64,000 nucleotides of DNA from Martinezella tropici. GTDB taxonomy: Bacteria; Pseudomonadota; Alphaproteobacteria; Rhizobiales; Rhizobiaceae. The notes under the pieces are model-generated. The model ran no database searches, was not told the DNA's origin, and saw nothing but the letters and a program-made list of their open reading frames with translations. Position numbers and translations under genes: made by a program. This document shows positions 26,656 to 34,464 of this stretch, in pieces (position 1 is the first letter of the stretch; each line of letters begins with the position of its first letter). The stretch lies in NCBI RefSeq assembly GCF_003287875.1, contig NZ_QMKK01000054.1:124001-188000 (forward strand), given 5' to 3'.

Positions 26656-27543
26656 TTATGCCTTGCCGGCCTTGAGCCGAGCCCTTGCCAGGGTATGTTC
26701 ACGCCAGATCGTGAATATGCCCGCCGCCACGACGATGAGCGCGCCCAGGATCATGGGCGCGCTCAGTCTTTCGCCGAATATGGCAACGCCGATAATGGCG
26801 GAGAAAACAAGCTGCAGATAAGTCAGCGGCTGGATCACCACGGCGTCGAGCAGGTCGTAGGCGCGAATAAGGAAATAATGGCTCGATACGCCCGTCAGGC
26901 AGAGAATACCCATGAAGATCCAGTCATGCGGTGCGAGCGTCGTCCAGAAGAATGGCCCTATGCAGCTCATCGCGACAGCACCGACGACACCCGTATAGAA
27001 AAAGCTGGTCATGGCCCCGTCTTCGCGGCTGACATAGCGCGTGAGGACGACATAGAGCGAAAACAGCAGCGCACCGAATAGCGGCACCAGGAACCGTGCG
27101 TCGAAGACGCCGCTTTCCGGTTTCAGGATCAGCAGCACGCCGACGAAGCCGCAGCAGATCGCCAGCCATCGCCGCCAGCCGACTTTCTCGCCGAGGATCG
27201 GTATGGACAGCAACGCCACCATCAGCGGGCCGGATGAAAAGATCGCCTGCGTATGGGCAAGGCCGACGATGACGAAGGACGAGATGGCGACGACGATCTG
27301 TGCGGCGAGCAGCAGGCCGCGGGCAATCTGCAGGACGGGCCGCTTGGTCCTGATGTTGCGTCGCAGGCCGCCCGGAGCGCGCGAGGCCATGGCGATGGCA
27401 AAAAGCATGAAGGCCCAATAGCGGATCATCGCCACCAGGAGCGGCGGATAGGCGCTGACGAGATGCTTGGATATGCCGTCCTGTATGGCGAAGATGCTGA
27501 TGGCCAACAGCGTGAAGGCGTAACCGGCTTTGTTGGATTTCAT
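26656..27543 (-). CDS. EamA/DMT-family permease (RhaT/YdcZ type)
   Basis: 295 residues with ten predicted membrane helices in two EamA repeats (~5-140 and ~150-285; for example 'FVGVLLILKPESG' at the repeat junction and 'IIGVAIFGERLSAPMILGALIVVAAG'). Drug/metabolite transporters export amino acids, nucleosides or other metabolites; no substrate can be named. The gene is convergent with exoP and is followed upstream by an FMN reductase gene on the same strand, 128 bases away. No part in succinoglycan synthesis is evident. Confidence 0.88.
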   Translation of the reverse strand: MKSNKAGYAFTLLAISIFAIQDGISKHLVSAYPPLLVAMIRYWAFMLFAIAMASRAPGGLRRNIRTKRPVLQIARGLLLAAQIVVAISSFVIVGLAHTQAIFSSGPLMVALLSIPILGEKVGWRRWLAICCGFVGVLLILKPESGVFDARFLVPLFGALLFSLYVVLTRYVSREDGAMTSFFYTGVVGAVAMSCIGPFFWTTLAPHDWIFMGILCLTGVSSHYFLIRAYDLLDAVVIQPLTYLQLVFSAIIGVAIFGERLSAPMILGALIVVAAGIFTIWREHTLARARLKAGKA

Positions 27544-27671
27544 GATTTTCGAAGGAAGAAGATGTGCGAGGCCCCGGAGGCGCCGGGACCCGGCGCCACG
27601 GTCACTTTAGGCTATTCGTCGTTTCAATCATAGGATCATTATTTGCCTTCCGGCCCCGCCGGCTAGCAGCA

Positions 27672-28232
27672 TCAGCCCTTCTTGCGTTCCGCGACGAAGG
27701 CGCTGAAACCTTCGATGAAGGTTGCCAGATTGTGTTTGACCTTCTCATCGGTGAGTTCGCCTTGTTCATTAAAGACGCCGCTGGCCCGCGACACCATCAG
27801 CCGGCCGCCGAACCAGGCATCGGCGCCGAGCGTGCGCAGGACCGTCAGCCAGGCATTCTGGCTGAGAATGGTGCCGAAATTACCGGGCGAGGCTCCGAGG
27901 ACCGCGATCGGCTTGCCGCCGAAAACCTGGGCGATATCGGAGGAGGGGCGGCTCATCCAGTCGATGGCGTTCTTGAACACGCCTGGAAGCGAGTTGTTGT
28001 ATTCCGGGGTAAACAGGATCAGCCCGTCGACCGAGATGGCAAGATCCTTGAGCTCCTGGACTTTTTCCGGAATGCCGTCCGCAGCCTCGAGATCGGCGTC
28101 ATAGAGCGGCACGCCATGGATGGTGCGGGCGATCAGTTCGACACCGCTTGGTGCCAGGTCGACGGCAGCATGGAGCAGAGCCGTGTTGAAGGAGCCTTTA
28201 CGCAGGCTGCCTGATATGCCGAGTATCTTCAT
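27672..28232 (-). CDS. NADPH-dependent FMN reductase (ChrR/YieF-like flavoprotein)
   Basis: 186 residues, flavodoxin-like fold. 'GISGSLRKGSFNTALLHAA' is the FMN-phosphate loop, 'LFTPEYNNSLPGVFKNAIDWMSRP' is the diagnostic quinone/chromate reductase segment, and 'VLGASPGNFGT' lines the flavin. It reduces quinones, azo compounds or metals with NAD(P)H. Start at 28232, with AGGAAGC upstream, instead of the frame to 28244. It lies 71 bases downstream of the ferredoxin reductase gene on the same strand and may be co-transcribed, but the gap leaves that open. Confidence 0.9.
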   Translation of the reverse strand: MKILGISGSLRKGSFNTALLHAAVDLAPSGVELIARTIHGVPLYDADLEAADGIPEKVQELKDLAISVDGLILFTPEYNNSLPGVFKNAIDWMSRPSSDIAQVFGGKPIAVLGASPGNFGTILSQNAWLTVLRTLGADAWFGGRLMVSRASGVFNEQGELTDEKVKHNLATFIEGFSAFVAERKKG

Positions 28233-28303
28233 TGCTTCCTCCATTTGCCATGATGGGGAGACATTTATGCTTCGGCGTCCTGCGTCAAGGTCTGACGGCG
28301 ATC

Positions 28304-29530
28304 TTATGCTGCAAGCAATGACTTCAGCCTGACGGAGCTTGCCGCCAGGGCATTGCGATCCGGATGCGCACGCGCCGCAATCAGCATTTCGGCAAGCCTG
28401 ATATCGCGCGCTATCACATTGCCGCGGCCGATGCCGCTGGCGGCGAGCAGTCTTCCGTCCGCGTCCAAATGGAAGAGGATGAACGCCCCGTCATCAAGAT
28501 CGCGCCGCACATGGGCGACCGCCTCATCCGCAAGGCCGGCGATCTGCAAGGTCAGGTCATACTGGTCGGACCAGAACCAGGGGACGGCCGATATTTCCGC
28601 ACCTTCTCCCAGCATGTTGGCGGCGGCGAGGTTCGCCTGTTCCTGCGCATTGCGCCAGGATTCGAGGCGCACACGCCTTCCACCGTAAAGTGCCAGCGGA
28701 AACGAACAGCAGTCCCCCGCCGCGTAAATGTCCGCAATGGAGGTCTCCAGCCGCTCGTTGACGGCGATGCCGTTGTCGATCGCAAGGCCGGCTTCTGCAG
28801 CCAGTGCCACATTCGGCAGCGCGCCGATGCCGACGAGCAGCAGATCGGCGAAGATCGCTTCGCCGCTAGCCAGATGAACGATCGCCTTGTCGGCGTCCTC
28901 CTGCACGGCTTCGATGACCTGGCCGCAGCGAATATCTACGCCTTCCTGGCAATGCCGTCCGGTAATCGCCTCGGCGATGGCATCGGGCACGCCGCGCTTC
29001 AAGACGCGCGGTAGGCCCTCGATGACGGTGACGTCGGCACCGCGCATGCGCGCCGTTGCCGCCAGCTCAAGGCCGATGAAACCGCCGCCGATGATGGCAA
29101 TATGCTGCCCGGGGTAAAGAGCGGCATGCAAGGCCACGGCATCCGCATGAGTGCGCAGCACGCTTATGCGCTGCGACACGCCGCCGATACCGGGAAAGCC
29201 GCGCGCCGAGGCTCCTGTCGCAAGCAGCAGCTTGTCATAGCCTAGCGTTTCTCCACCCGCGAGCCTGATCGTCTTTATGGCGGGATCGATCGCCGTCACC
29301 GTGGTGTCAAGCCTCAGGTCGATCGATTGGTCGCGGTAACGCTCCAACGCGGCGATAAATTTTGGTTCGGGGGATGGGTCCCATCCGCCTTTCGAAAGGG
29401 GCGGGCGTTCGTACGGGGCAAGCGGTTCGGTGCCGATAAGGGTGATATTCCCGCCAAATCCCTTTTCACGAAGCGCGAAGGCGGCGCGCGCACCGCATTC
29501 TCCGGCCCCGACGATGACGAAATGCGCCAC
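28304..29530 (-). CDS. FAD-dependent ferredoxin reductase (MocF-like)
   Basis: 408 residues. FAD Rossmann motif 'FVIVGAGECGARAAFALREKGF' at the N-terminus; NAD(P)H motif 'IAIIGGGFIGLELAATARMRGADVTVIE' centrally (each shown to the length that identifies it); 'IYAAGDCCSF' is the second FAD site. This is the rubredoxin/putidaredoxin reductase-type family. The start is GTG 29530 behind GAGGAGG. It should pass electrons from NAD(P)H to the Rieske ferredoxin encoded 10 bases upstream and then to the desaturase-type oxygenase. The same trio (oxygenase, ferredoxin, reductase) is known as mocDEF in rhizopine catabolism. Confidence 0.85.
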   Translation of the reverse strand: MAHFVIVGAGECGARAAFALREKGFGGNITLIGTEPLAPYERPPLSKGGWDPSPEPKFIAALERYRDQSIDLRLDTTVTAIDPAIKTIRLAGGETLGYDKLLLATGASARGFPGIGGVSQRISVLRTHADAVALHAALYPGQHIAIIGGGFIGLELAATARMRGADVTVIEGLPRVLKRGVPDAIAEAITGRHCQEGVDIRCGQVIEAVQEDADKAIVHLASGEAIFADLLLVGIGALPNVALAAEAGLAIDNGIAVNERLETSIADIYAAGDCCSFPLALYGGRRVRLESWRNAQEQANLAAANMLGEGAEISAVPWFWSDQYDLTLQIAGLADEAVAHVRRDLDDGAFILFHLDADGRLLAASGIGRGNVIARDIRLAEMLIAARAHPDRNALAASSVRLKSLLAA

Positions 29531-29540
29531 GATAGCCTCC

Positions 29541-29852
29541 TCAGAGCCCGATGAAGACGGCGCCGTTTTCGACCTTGACCGGATAGGTCTGCAAGTTGAC
29601 GCAGACCGGAGCGCCCCTGGCTTCGCCGGTGCGGTAGTCGAAGCGGCCATTGTGCTTGGGACATTCGATGATGTTGTCCATGACCAGGCCGTCGGCGAGA
29701 TGGATCTTCTCATGCGTGCACAGGCCGTCGGTGGCGAAATAATCGTCCTCGGGGCTGCGATAGACGGCGAAGGTTCGCCCGTCATGATCGAAGCGAATGA
29801 CATCCTCTTCGTCGATCGCATCGGCGGCGCAGACTTCGATCCAGTTGCTCAT
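29541..29852 (-). CDS. Rieske [2Fe-2S] ferredoxin (MocE-like)
   Basis: 103 residues, cytoplasmic electron carrier. The Rieske ligands are Cys45-x-His47 ('CTHEKIHLADG') and Cys64-x2-His67 ('IIECPKHNGRFD'). The size is that of stand-alone Rieske ferredoxins serving oxygenases. It sits between the desaturase-like gene (27-base gap) and the reductase gene (10-base gap), so the three form an operon. It most likely feeds electrons to the di-iron enzyme. Confidence 0.92.
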   Translation of the reverse strand: MSNWIEVCAADAIDEEDVIRFDHDGRTFAVYRSPEDDYFATDGLCTHEKIHLADGLVMDNIIECPKHNGRFDYRTGEARGAPVCVNLQTYPVKVENGAVFIGL

Positions 29853-29879
29853 GTTTTTCCTCCCTTTGCACGTCTGGTT

Positions 29880-30968
29880 TTATTGAGCGGCGGCAGCCGG
29901 TAGCTCGCCGTGGAATTCTTCGCGATAGGGCCGCGCCGTCGGCGGCAGCTCGCGCTTCAGGAAATAATCCTCATTGCGCAATTGTCGCAGGAATGCCGGG
30001 ATCATCTCGCGATAGCCGGACCATATGGACGGATTGGCTGCCGGCAGATCATGTTTGATCATCGCATGCAGCCTCGGCAGCGCGTGATAGGGCACCATCG
30101 GGAACATGTGATGTTCGACATGATAGTTCATGTTCCAGTAGATGAAGCGGCTAATCGGGTTCATCATGACCGTGCGGCTGTTCAGCCTGTGGTCGATGAC
30201 ATTGTCGGCAAGGCCGCCATGCTGCAGCAGGCCGGTCAGAACATGATGCCAGGCGCCGTAAAGCCGCGGCAGCCCGATCAGCATCAGCGGCAGGATCGAG
30301 CCCATGGCAATCGCGGCTACGATGGTCGCGACATAGATGGCAAGCCAGATGCGGGCGATGCGGATCGCCTTCGGCTGCTCCATCTCGGGAATGAAGGTCT
30401 TTTCCGCAGGGCTGACGACACCGCCAGCATTGCGCAGCATGTCGACGATGGCGTGCCAGGCATCGAGGATGCCGAAGAAATTCAGGACCAGGCGAAGAAG
30501 ATCCGGCGGCCGCATGACGGCGATTTCCGGATCGCGGCCGACGATGACGGTATCGGTGTGATGGCGCGTATGGCTCCAGCGCCAGGTGACCGGATTGCGC
30601 ATGATCATGAAGCAGGCGATCTGATAGGCCGCGTCGTTCATCCAGCGCGTCTTGAATGCCGTACCATGCCCGCATTCATGCCAGCGGCTGTCCGAGGCAG
30701 AGCCGTAGAGCACACCATAGGCCAGGAAGAAGGGGATAGAGATCCAGGATCCCCAGAAGTAGACGCCAAGTGCGGCGAATATCACCATGCTGCCAAGCCA
30801 GATGATGGTATCGCGGATCGCGGGCGCGTCCGAGCGCTGCATCAGCGCCTTCATGTCCTTGCGTGACACAGCCGTATGATACCATTCGGCGGCCGCGAGC
30901 CCCGTTTCCACTGCCAGCCTGCCGCTTTCGCCAAGCAGATCGTAGTCACGCTTGATTATTGTCGTCAT
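29880..30968 (-). CDS. Fatty-acid-desaturase-family di-iron oxygenase (MocD-like)
   Basis: 362 residues from ATG 30968 (GGGAGGCAGGA upstream). It is an integral membrane di-iron protein with three His boxes: HECGH (97-101), HTRHH (133-137) and HVEHH (283-287), separated by hydrophobic helices. Such enzymes hydroxylate, desaturate or demethylate. With the adjacent Rieske ferredoxin and reductase it recalls MocD, proposed to demethylate 3-O-methyl-scyllo-inosamine. A lipid or alkane substrate is equally possible. Divergent from a LacI regulator across a 150-base region. Confidence 0.85.
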   Translation of the reverse strand: MTTIIKRDYDLLGESGRLAVETGLAAAEWYHTAVSRKDMKALMQRSDAPAIRDTIIWLGSMVIFAALGVYFWGSWISIPFFLAYGVLYGSASDSRWHECGHGTAFKTRWMNDAAYQIACFMIMRNPVTWRWSHTRHHTDTVIVGRDPEIAVMRPPDLLRLVLNFFGILDAWHAIVDMLRNAGGVVSPAEKTFIPEMEQPKAIRIARIWLAIYVATIVAAIAMGSILPLMLIGLPRLYGAWHHVLTGLLQHGGLADNVIDHRLNSRTVMMNPISRFIYWNMNYHVEHHMFPMVPYHALPRLHAMIKHDLPAANPSIWSGYREMIPAFLRQLRNEDYFLKRELPPTARPYREEFHGELPAAAAQ

Positions 30969-31046
30969 TCCTGCCTCCCGCGATGTGCAACAGCGCACCG
31001 CCCTTGATGCCGAAAACGATAGATCGACTTTTTGCTTGCCTCAATG

Positions 31047-31099
31047 CATGAATGATGGAATCTATCAAAATATATCAAATTCTGACGTCATGAATGATG
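31047..31099. promoter_or_regulatory. Direct-repeat operator candidate between the oxygenase operon and lacI-type gene
   Basis: CATGAATGATG occurs at 31047-31057 and again at 31089-31099, exactly 42 bases (four helical turns) apart. TCTATCAA (31061-31068) and TATATCAA lie between them. The same words (GAATGATGG, TCTATCAA) recur at 32183-32199 before the TIM-barrel gene. This suggests a common regulator, plausibly the LacI protein encoded here. Confidence 0.5.
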
Positions 31100-31118
31100 A
31101 CATATTTCAGGAGTAGCC

Positions 31119-32147
31119 ATGCGTCGCCCCACCATAGCGGATCTTGCCAAGGCATCCGGCGTCAGCGTTGCAACGATCGATCGCGTGCTGAACGGACGTC
31201 ATCGCGTGCGTGAGGAGACGGCAAGGCGGGTCTATGAGGCAGCGCAGGAAATCGGCTATCATGCCGTGGGACTCCTGCGTCAGCGGGTCTTCGAGGATCT
31301 GCCGCAATATCGATTGGGCTTCGTCCTGCAGAAGCCGGTTCAGGCTTTCTACCAATCTTTTGCCAAAGAAATCGCCACATCCGCGCAGGCCGTCACGACC
31401 GCGCGCATTAACGCGCAGGTCGACTTCGTCACTGCGTCGACACCGACGGCGATCGTCGAGAAGTTGAAGGCGATGGCTGGCCGCAGCCAGGCCGTTGCCC
31501 TCGTCGCGCCGGATTATCCGGCCGTCACGGCGGCTATCGAGGGGCTGAAGGAAAAAGGTATTCCGGTTTTTTCCCTGCTGTCGGATTTCTCCACGACGGC
31601 GCGCCAGGGCTATATCGGTGTCGACAACCGCAAGGTCGGGCGCACGGCCGCCTGGATCATCGCGCGCTCTGCACGGCGTCCGGGGAAGGTCGCCTGCTTC
31701 GTCGGCAGCCACCGCTTCCTCGGCCATGAGCTGCGCGAAATCGGCTTTCGCTCCTATTTCCGCGAAAATGCCCCCGAATTCGAGGTGCTGGATACGCTCA
31801 TCAATCTCGATACGCCCGAGATCACTCATGAGGCGACGCTCGATCTCCTGCAGAAGCACCCTGATCTCATCGGCTTCTATGTCTGCGGTGGCGGCATGGA
31901 GGGCGCCATTTCCGCCATTCGCGAGGAGCAGCTATCGGGCAAACTGATCGCCGTCGTCAACGAGTTGACGCCGGAATCGAGGGCAGCACTTGCCGACGAC
32001 GTCGTCGCCATGGCAATCGGCACGCCATTGCCGGCACTCTGCAAGGAGCTGATGAGCCTGATGATCAGGTCCCTCGAGAGCGATGAGGCGGCCGTGCCTG
32101 GACAGAGCTTTCTGCCCTTTGAAATCTTCGTCTCGGAAAACATCTAG
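31119..32147 (+). CDS. LacI-family transcriptional regulator
   Basis: 342 residues. The N-terminal helix-turn-helix and hinge ('PTIADLAKASGVSVATIDRV' with 'LNGRHRVREETARRV') are followed by a type I periplasmic-binding-like effector domain ('QAVALVAPDYPAV', 'GYIGVDNRKVGRTAAWII', 'GFYVCGGGMEGAI'), typical of sugar or inositol sensors. ATG 31119 has CAGGAG upstream. It is divergent from the mocDEF-like operon and 159 bases before the TIM-barrel isomerase. Shared motifs in both flanking regions suggest that it regulates both and itself. The DNA-binding helix is intact. Confidence 0.93.
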   Translation: MRRPTIADLAKASGVSVATIDRVLNGRHRVREETARRVYEAAQEIGYHAVGLLRQRVFEDLPQYRLGFVLQKPVQAFYQSFAKEIATSAQAVTTARINAQVDFVTASTPTAIVEKLKAMAGRSQAVALVAPDYPAVTAAIEGLKEKGIPVFSLLSDFSTTARQGYIGVDNRKVGRTAAWIIARSARRPGKVACFVGSHRFLGHELREIGFRSYFRENAPEFEVLDTLINLDTPEITHEATLDLLQKHPDLIGFYVCGGGMEGAISAIREEQLSGKLIAVVNELTPESRAALADDVVAMAIGTPLPALCKELMSLMIRSLESDEAAVPGQSFLPFEIFVSENI

Positions 32148-32152
32148 CATTT

Positions 32153-32200
32153 ATGATGGAGTTTCATCATTTCGCCGAGAATTCTATCAAGAATGATGGC
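32153..32200. promoter_or_regulatory. Palindrome and repeat words before the TIM-barrel gene
   Basis: ATGATGGAGTTTCATCAT at 32153-32170 is an inverted repeat (ATGATG arms 6 bases apart). It is followed by TTCTATCAA-GAATGATGG at 32182-32199. The second pair repeats, in swapped order, words found before the lacI-type gene. It is a likely operator cluster for the same regulator. Confidence 0.45.
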
Positions 32201-32306
32201 TAGGCCCGATGGAAGAAAGACATGAATGTCGCTAGTCCTTCGAGAAACAGGCGCGGCGATGAGGAATGTTTCTTGCGGCCGGACGTCTTGAGGAGGAGTG
32301 CTTATC

Positions 32307-33119
32307 ATGAGTTCCATTCGCTTCGCGCTCAATCATATGTGCGCGCCGTCCCTGACGCTGGAAGCGTTCTTTGCCGTCGCAAAAGAGCTCGGCATCGATA
32401 AGGTGGAGATCCGCAACGATCTCGCCGGAAACCCGATCCTGGACGGTACGCCGGCAATGGCTGTCAAGGAACTCGCGGCGCGCGAAGGCGTGGCTATCAT
32501 CTCCATCAACGCGTTGCAGCGCTTCAATGAATGGAACGACGAGCGCGCTCGCGAGGCGGCGGGGCTGATCGATTATGCGCGCGATTGCGGTGCCAGGGCG
32601 CTCGTCCTTGTTCCGGTCAATGACGGCAGCGGCCGCGAGCCCGAGGTGCGGCGTGCCAATCTCCGCAAGTCGCTGTCGGCCCTGAAGCCGATGCTGGAAG
32701 CAGCCGGCATCATCGGTCTTGTCGAACCGCTCGGCTTCGAGATCTGTTCGTTGCGCCTGAAGAGCGAGGCGGCCGCCGCGATCGAGGAACTGGGCGCGAA
32801 ATCTACCTTCTGCCTGGTTCACGATACCTTCCATCATCATCTTGCCGGCGAGGCCGCGATTTTCCCGGAGTTGACGGGGCTCATCCATATTTCCGGCGTC
32901 AGCGATCCCGATGTTTCGGTCGCCGATATGCGCGACCCGCATCGCGTTCTCGTCGATGCCAGGGATCGCCTCGACAATGTCGGTCAGCTGCGCGCGTTGA
33001 TCGCTGCCGGCTATGCCGGCCCGGCATCCTTTGAGCCTTTCGCTCCGACAGTCCATGCTCTGAATGAGCCGATTGCCGCTCTCAAGGAAAGCATGGCCTA
33101 TATTGCGGGCCGGCTCTGA
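32307..33119 (+). CDS. Sugar isomerase/epimerase-like TIM-barrel protein (IolE/IolI/MocC relative)
   Basis: 270 residues, xylose-isomerase-like TIM barrel (AP_endonuc_2 fold). 'RFALNHMCAPSLTLEAFF' opens the barrel. Metal-ligand segments are visible: 'GLVEPLGFEICSLR' (Glu), 'CLVHDTFHHH' (Asp/His), 'IHISGVSDPDVSV' (His/Asp) and 'PASFEPFAP' (Glu). Family members interconvert keto/aldo sugars or dehydrate inosose. Start ATG 32307 after AGGAGGAG. Its placement with a LacI regulator and a mocDEF-like operon hints at inositol, inosamine or related polyol catabolism, which is an inference. Confidence 0.85.
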   Translation: MSSIRFALNHMCAPSLTLEAFFAVAKELGIDKVEIRNDLAGNPILDGTPAMAVKELAAREGVAIISINALQRFNEWNDERAREAAGLIDYARDCGARALVLVPVNDGSGREPEVRRANLRKSLSALKPMLEAAGIIGLVEPLGFEICSLRLKSEAAAAIEELGAKSTFCLVHDTFHHHLAGEAAIFPELTGLIHISGVSDPDVSVADMRDPHRVLVDARDRLDNVGQLRALIAAGYAGPASFEPFAPTVHALNEPIAALKESMAYIAGRL

Positions 33120-33172
33120 TCGATGCAGTGGTCCGCGGGCAACTCATTTCCGCGGACTACTGCCCCACTCGC

Positions 33173-33610
33173 TCAGTCATGCGAATGGGTTTCGGAGTGC
33201 TCCCCGGCATGGTCCGTTGGGATGATGTGCAGGTTCCCGAAGCGCACGCCGCGCTGCGTGATCACACTGTCTGCGAAGGTCATTACCTCTTCCGCCTTGC
33301 CCTTCAGCACGGAAACTTCGAGGCAATCATGCCCGTCGATATGGACATGAAGCGTCGAGACTGAAAGATCATGGTGGTGGTGTTGCGCCGTCGTCAGCCG
33401 GCGCGACAGGTCGCGGGTTTCGTGTTCATAGACATAGGTCAGCGTCGCATAGCATCTGGCCTCCCCGTCAACCGTCGGCTGCGCGCGCGTGACGGCGTCG
33501 CGAACGAGATCGCGCAAGGTTTCCGAGCGGCTGGCATAGCCCCGCTGCGCGCTGATCTTGTCTATCGTCTCCAGAAGATCGTCATCGATGGTGATGGTTA
33601 TGCGTTGCAT
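33173..33610 (-). CDS. nikR: Nickel-responsive regulator NikR
   Basis: 145 residues. The N-terminal ribbon-helix-helix (residues ~1-45, 'ITITIDDDLLETIDKISAQR') binds DNA and the C-terminal ACT-like domain binds Ni2+. The high-affinity site residues are recognisable: His77, His88, His90, Cys96 ('LHVHIDGHDCLEV'), one position off E. coli numbering. A His-rich tail ends the protein ('HAGEHSETHSHD'). The gene follows cobM on the same strand with a 76-base gap, so metal sensing is next to B12 synthesis. It may respond to Ni or Co. Confidence 0.94.
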   Translation of the reverse strand: MQRITITIDDDLLETIDKISAQRGYASRSETLRDLVRDAVTRAQPTVDGEARCYATLTYVYEHETRDLSRRLTTAQHHHHDLSVSTLHVHIDGHDCLEVSVLKGKAEEVMTFADSVITQRGVRFGNLHIIPTDHAGEHSETHSHD

Positions 33611-33686
33611 ATCCTGATCCTCGTTCCACGCAGCGGTTGGTATCGACTAGAGGAAATTTCGAGGCGATTTGCAACGGTGTCCGGCT

Positions 33687-34445
33687 TTATTGCCGGCCGC
33701 GGAAACGACGCTGGTAGGCCGGGTCGTAAAGCGAGCTTTCGCGGAAATCGCTGGCGCCAAGTGATGGACCGACGAAGATCAGCGCGGTGCGCTCGATCGG
33801 TTCGGCGGCGACCTTTGCCTCGATCGTGGCAAGCGTGCCTCGAACGATCCGTTCATCGGGCCATGATGCCTTGACGACGATCGCAACCGGGCAGTCCGCG
33901 CCATAAAGCGGCGTCAGATCCTCGACGACGTCTTTGAGCGCGTGGATCGCCAGGTGGATCGCGAGCGTCGCGCCGGTGGCGCCGAATTTTTCCAGCGTCT
34001 CGTTATTCGGCATGGGCGAGGCACGGCCGGAAACGCGGGTCAGAACCAGACTTTGCGCGACGGTTGGTATGGTCAGTTCGCGGCCGAGCGCCGAGGCGGC
34101 AGCCGCGAAAGCGGGAACGCCTGGGGTCAGCGTATAGTCGATGCCATGCCGCTCAAGCCTGCGAATCTGCTCTGCAACCGCGCTCCAGACCGAGAGGTCG
34201 CCGGAATGCAGGCGCGCGACATCTTCGCCGGCGGCTGCAGCCTTCAGATACTCCGCCTCGATTTCGTCAAGCGACATCGGTGCAGTGTCGATGATGCGCG
34301 CGCCCGGCGGGCAATACTGCAGCAGTTCCGGCGAGACGATAGAGCCGGCATAGAGGCAGACCGGGCATTTTCCGATCAGGTCGCGGCCGCGCACCGTGAT
34401 CAGGTCGGCGGCTCCTGGGCCTGCGCCAATGAAATGCACTGTCAT
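33687..34445 (-). CDS. cobM: Precorrin-4 C11-methyltransferase CobM
   Basis: 252 residues, SAM-dependent tetrapyrrole methylase. 'VHFIGAGPGAADLITVRG' and 'VARLHSGDLSVWSAV' with 'YTLTPGVPAFAAAASALG' are the canonical SUMT-family substrate and SAM segments. It converts precorrin-4 to precorrin-5 in the aerobic cobalamin pathway. It lies 19 bases downstream of cobL in the same direction and is the last cob gene of the run. Confidence 0.96.
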   Translation of the reverse strand: MTVHFIGAGPGAADLITVRGRDLIGKCPVCLYAGSIVSPELLQYCPPGARIIDTAPMSLDEIEAEYLKAAAAGEDVARLHSGDLSVWSAVAEQIRRLERHGIDYTLTPGVPAFAAAASALGRELTIPTVAQSLVLTRVSGRASPMPNNETLEKFGATGATLAIHLAIHALKDVVEDLTPLYGADCPVAIVVKASWPDERIVRGTLATIEAKVAAEPIERTALIFVGPSLGASDFRESSLYDPAYQRRFRGRQ

Positions 34446-34464
34446 CGCTCTACCTCGTTCTGAA

